Positions 62,700-64,000 of a stretch of 64,000 nt of DNA are shown piece after piece. Below the pieces are notes generated by a model. The model saw only the letters and a program-made list of their open reading frames with translations. It did no database searches and was not told the origin of the DNA. The stretch is from Odiellus spinosus (lineage: Eukaryota; Arthropoda; Arachnida; Opiliones; Phalangiidae): positions 3,236,501-3,300,500 of the forward strand of contig OY987225.1 of the NCBI GenBank assembly GCA_963920705.1, in the 5' to 3' direction. Position 1 is the stretch's first letter; each line of letters begins with the position of its first letter. The position numbers were made by a program, and so were the translations under genes.

Positions 62700-64000
62700 A
62701 ATGAACAAATGAACACCTCATGGCAGTATCAAACCTGATAGAATGAACATCATGTCAATCGGATGATTGGCATGGAATGATGCGAATAATCAGCTTTGTA
62801 CCTTGGGGGAGGGGAAATCAAATGCCCGATATATTACAGAATAGTATGATTTTCAAGAACTGATCAATGTGTCATAGATGGAATGAATATTCTGTCAATG
62901 GACTGATTGGCATGGAATGATGCGAATAATCAGCTTCGTACCTTGGGGGAGGGGAAATCAAATGCCGGATATATTACAGAATAGTATGACTTTAGAGAAC
63001 TGATCAATGCGTCATAGATGGAATGAGTATTCTGTCAATGGGCTGATTGGGATGGAATGACGCGAATAATCAGCTTCGTACCTTGGGGGGAGGGGAAATC
63101 AAATGCCGGATATATTACAGAATAGTATGACTTTCTAGAACTGATCAATGCGTCATAGATGGAATGAGTATTCTGCCAGTGGGCAGATTGGCATGGAATG
63201 ACGCGAATAATCAGCTTCGTACCTTGGGGGGAGGGGAAATCATATGCCGGATATATTACGGAATAGTATGACTTTAGAGAACTGATCAATGCGTCATAGA
63301 TGGAATGAATATTCTGTCAATGGGCTGATTGGCATGGAATGATGCGAATAATCAGCTTCGTACCTTGGGGGGAGGGGAAATCAAATGCCGGATATATTAC
63401 AGAATAGTATGATTTTCAAGAACTGATCAATGTGTCTTAAATGGAATGAATATTCTGTCAATGGACTGATTGGCATGGAATGATACGAATAATCAGCTTC
63501 GTACCTTGGGGGGAGGGGAAATCAAATGCCGGATATATTACAGAATAGTATGATTTTCAAGAACTGATCTATGTGTCATAGATGGAATGAATATTCTGTC
63601 AATGGACTGATTGGCATGGAATGATGCGAATAATCTGCTTCGTACCTTGGGGGGAAGGGAAATCAAATGCCGGATATATTACAGAATAGTATGATTTTCA
63701 AGAACTGATCAATGTGTCATAGATGGAATGGATATTCTGTCAATGGGCTGATCGGCATGGAATGATGCGAATAATCAGCTTTGTACCTTGGGGGAGGGGG
63801 AAATCAAATGCTGGATATATTACAGAATAGTATGATTTTGAAGAACTGATCAATGTGTCATAGATGGAATGGATATTCTGTCAATGGGCTGATTGGCATG
63901 GAATGATGCGAATAATCAGCTTTGTACCTTGGGGGGAGGGGAAATCAAATGCCGGATATATTACAGAATAGTATGATTTTCAAGAACTTATCAATGTGTC
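62700..64000. repeat. 140/141-bp satellite, about nine copies, open at right edge
   Basis: GGAATGATGCGAATAATCAG recurs at 62774, 62914, 63054, 63195, 63336, 63477, 63618, 63759 and 63900. The first two intervals are 140 bp and the later ones 141 bp, the difference coming from one G in the GGGGGAGGGG run. The array continues beyond the window. Minus-strand frames within it are artefacts of the repeat. Confidence 0.95.

Noticed and set aside
63035-63289. 84-codon minus-strand frame near the right end
   Set aside because: Lies wholly within the 140/141-bp satellite and repeats with it.
62774-64000. CRISPR-like regular spacing
   Set aside because: Whole units, not just short repeats, are conserved, and there are no unique spacers. 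It is a satellite.

Overview
The window looks like a repeat-rich, AT-rich intergenic and intronic stretch of an animal nuclear genome, most likely an arthropod. The pointers are interstitial TTAGG-type telomeric repeats, a Copia element primed by initiator tRNA-Met, a Gypsy-type primer site of the kind known from insect 17.6/297-like elements, a Penelope-like GIY-YIG fragment, many hAT/TTAA/TA-flanked non-autonomous DNA elements, short exons with canonical GT-AG borders, and no bacterial-style gene packing. I cannot name the species.

Layout. 1-975: a 27-bp minisatellite running off the left edge. 1.3-9.3 kb: two copies of a fold-back MITE, a Foldback-like element whose arms are inverted minisatellites (3.34-5.67 kb), and smaller inverted repeats. 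10.4-12.6 kb: palindromic TTAA-flanked MITEs. 13.66-14.39 kb (minus): a six-finger C2H2 zinc-finger exon, the best single-exon host gene. 15.8-16.8 kb: a 1-kb TA-flanked element. 17.5-21.2 kb: a TIR pair enclosing a Penelope GIY-YIG remnant and a large palindrome with inverted copies of a captured coding fragment. 22.5-24.8 kb: another palindrome. 26-27.7 kb: Gypsy integrase debris. 27-30 kb: nested TIR elements. 32-37 kb: more DNA elements. 38.9-39.3 kb: a 23-bp minisatellite. 39.65-54.26 kb: a nest of insertions. 54.4-60.8 kb: isolated exons, a Copia relic and possible SINE sequence. 61.1-62.5 kb: repeated hairpins. 62.7-64.0 kb: a 140/141-bp satellite running off the right edge.

A minus-strand host gene is threaded through this debris. 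Five short exons (54.4, 37.2, 35.6, 31.1 and 21.5-22.0 kb) have matching splice phases and encode a coiled-coil protein that I do not recognise. Its introns contain most of the transposons.

The nest at 39.65-54.26 kb has at least four layers. A TIR element is split by a 2,298-bp-LTR Gypsy-type retroelement (4-bp duplication GGCT, tRNA-Ser-type primer site, polypurine tract) that has no recognisable gag or pol and carries one unrecognised membrane-protein ORF. Its 5' LTR was hit by an intact Copia (5-bp duplication AAAAG). Its ORF was hit by a 2.2-kb palindrome, which was itself hit by a 180-bp hAT MITE (8-bp duplication AATTTAAA).

The most striking observation is in the Copia polyprotein (1,428 aa, no internal stops, LTRs nearly identical). 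Between integrase and reverse transcriptase lies a segment that reads as a methyl-CpG-binding domain and keeps the residues that contact methylated CpG in the MBD1/MBD2 family. This suggests a retrotransposon able to sense or target methylated DNA.
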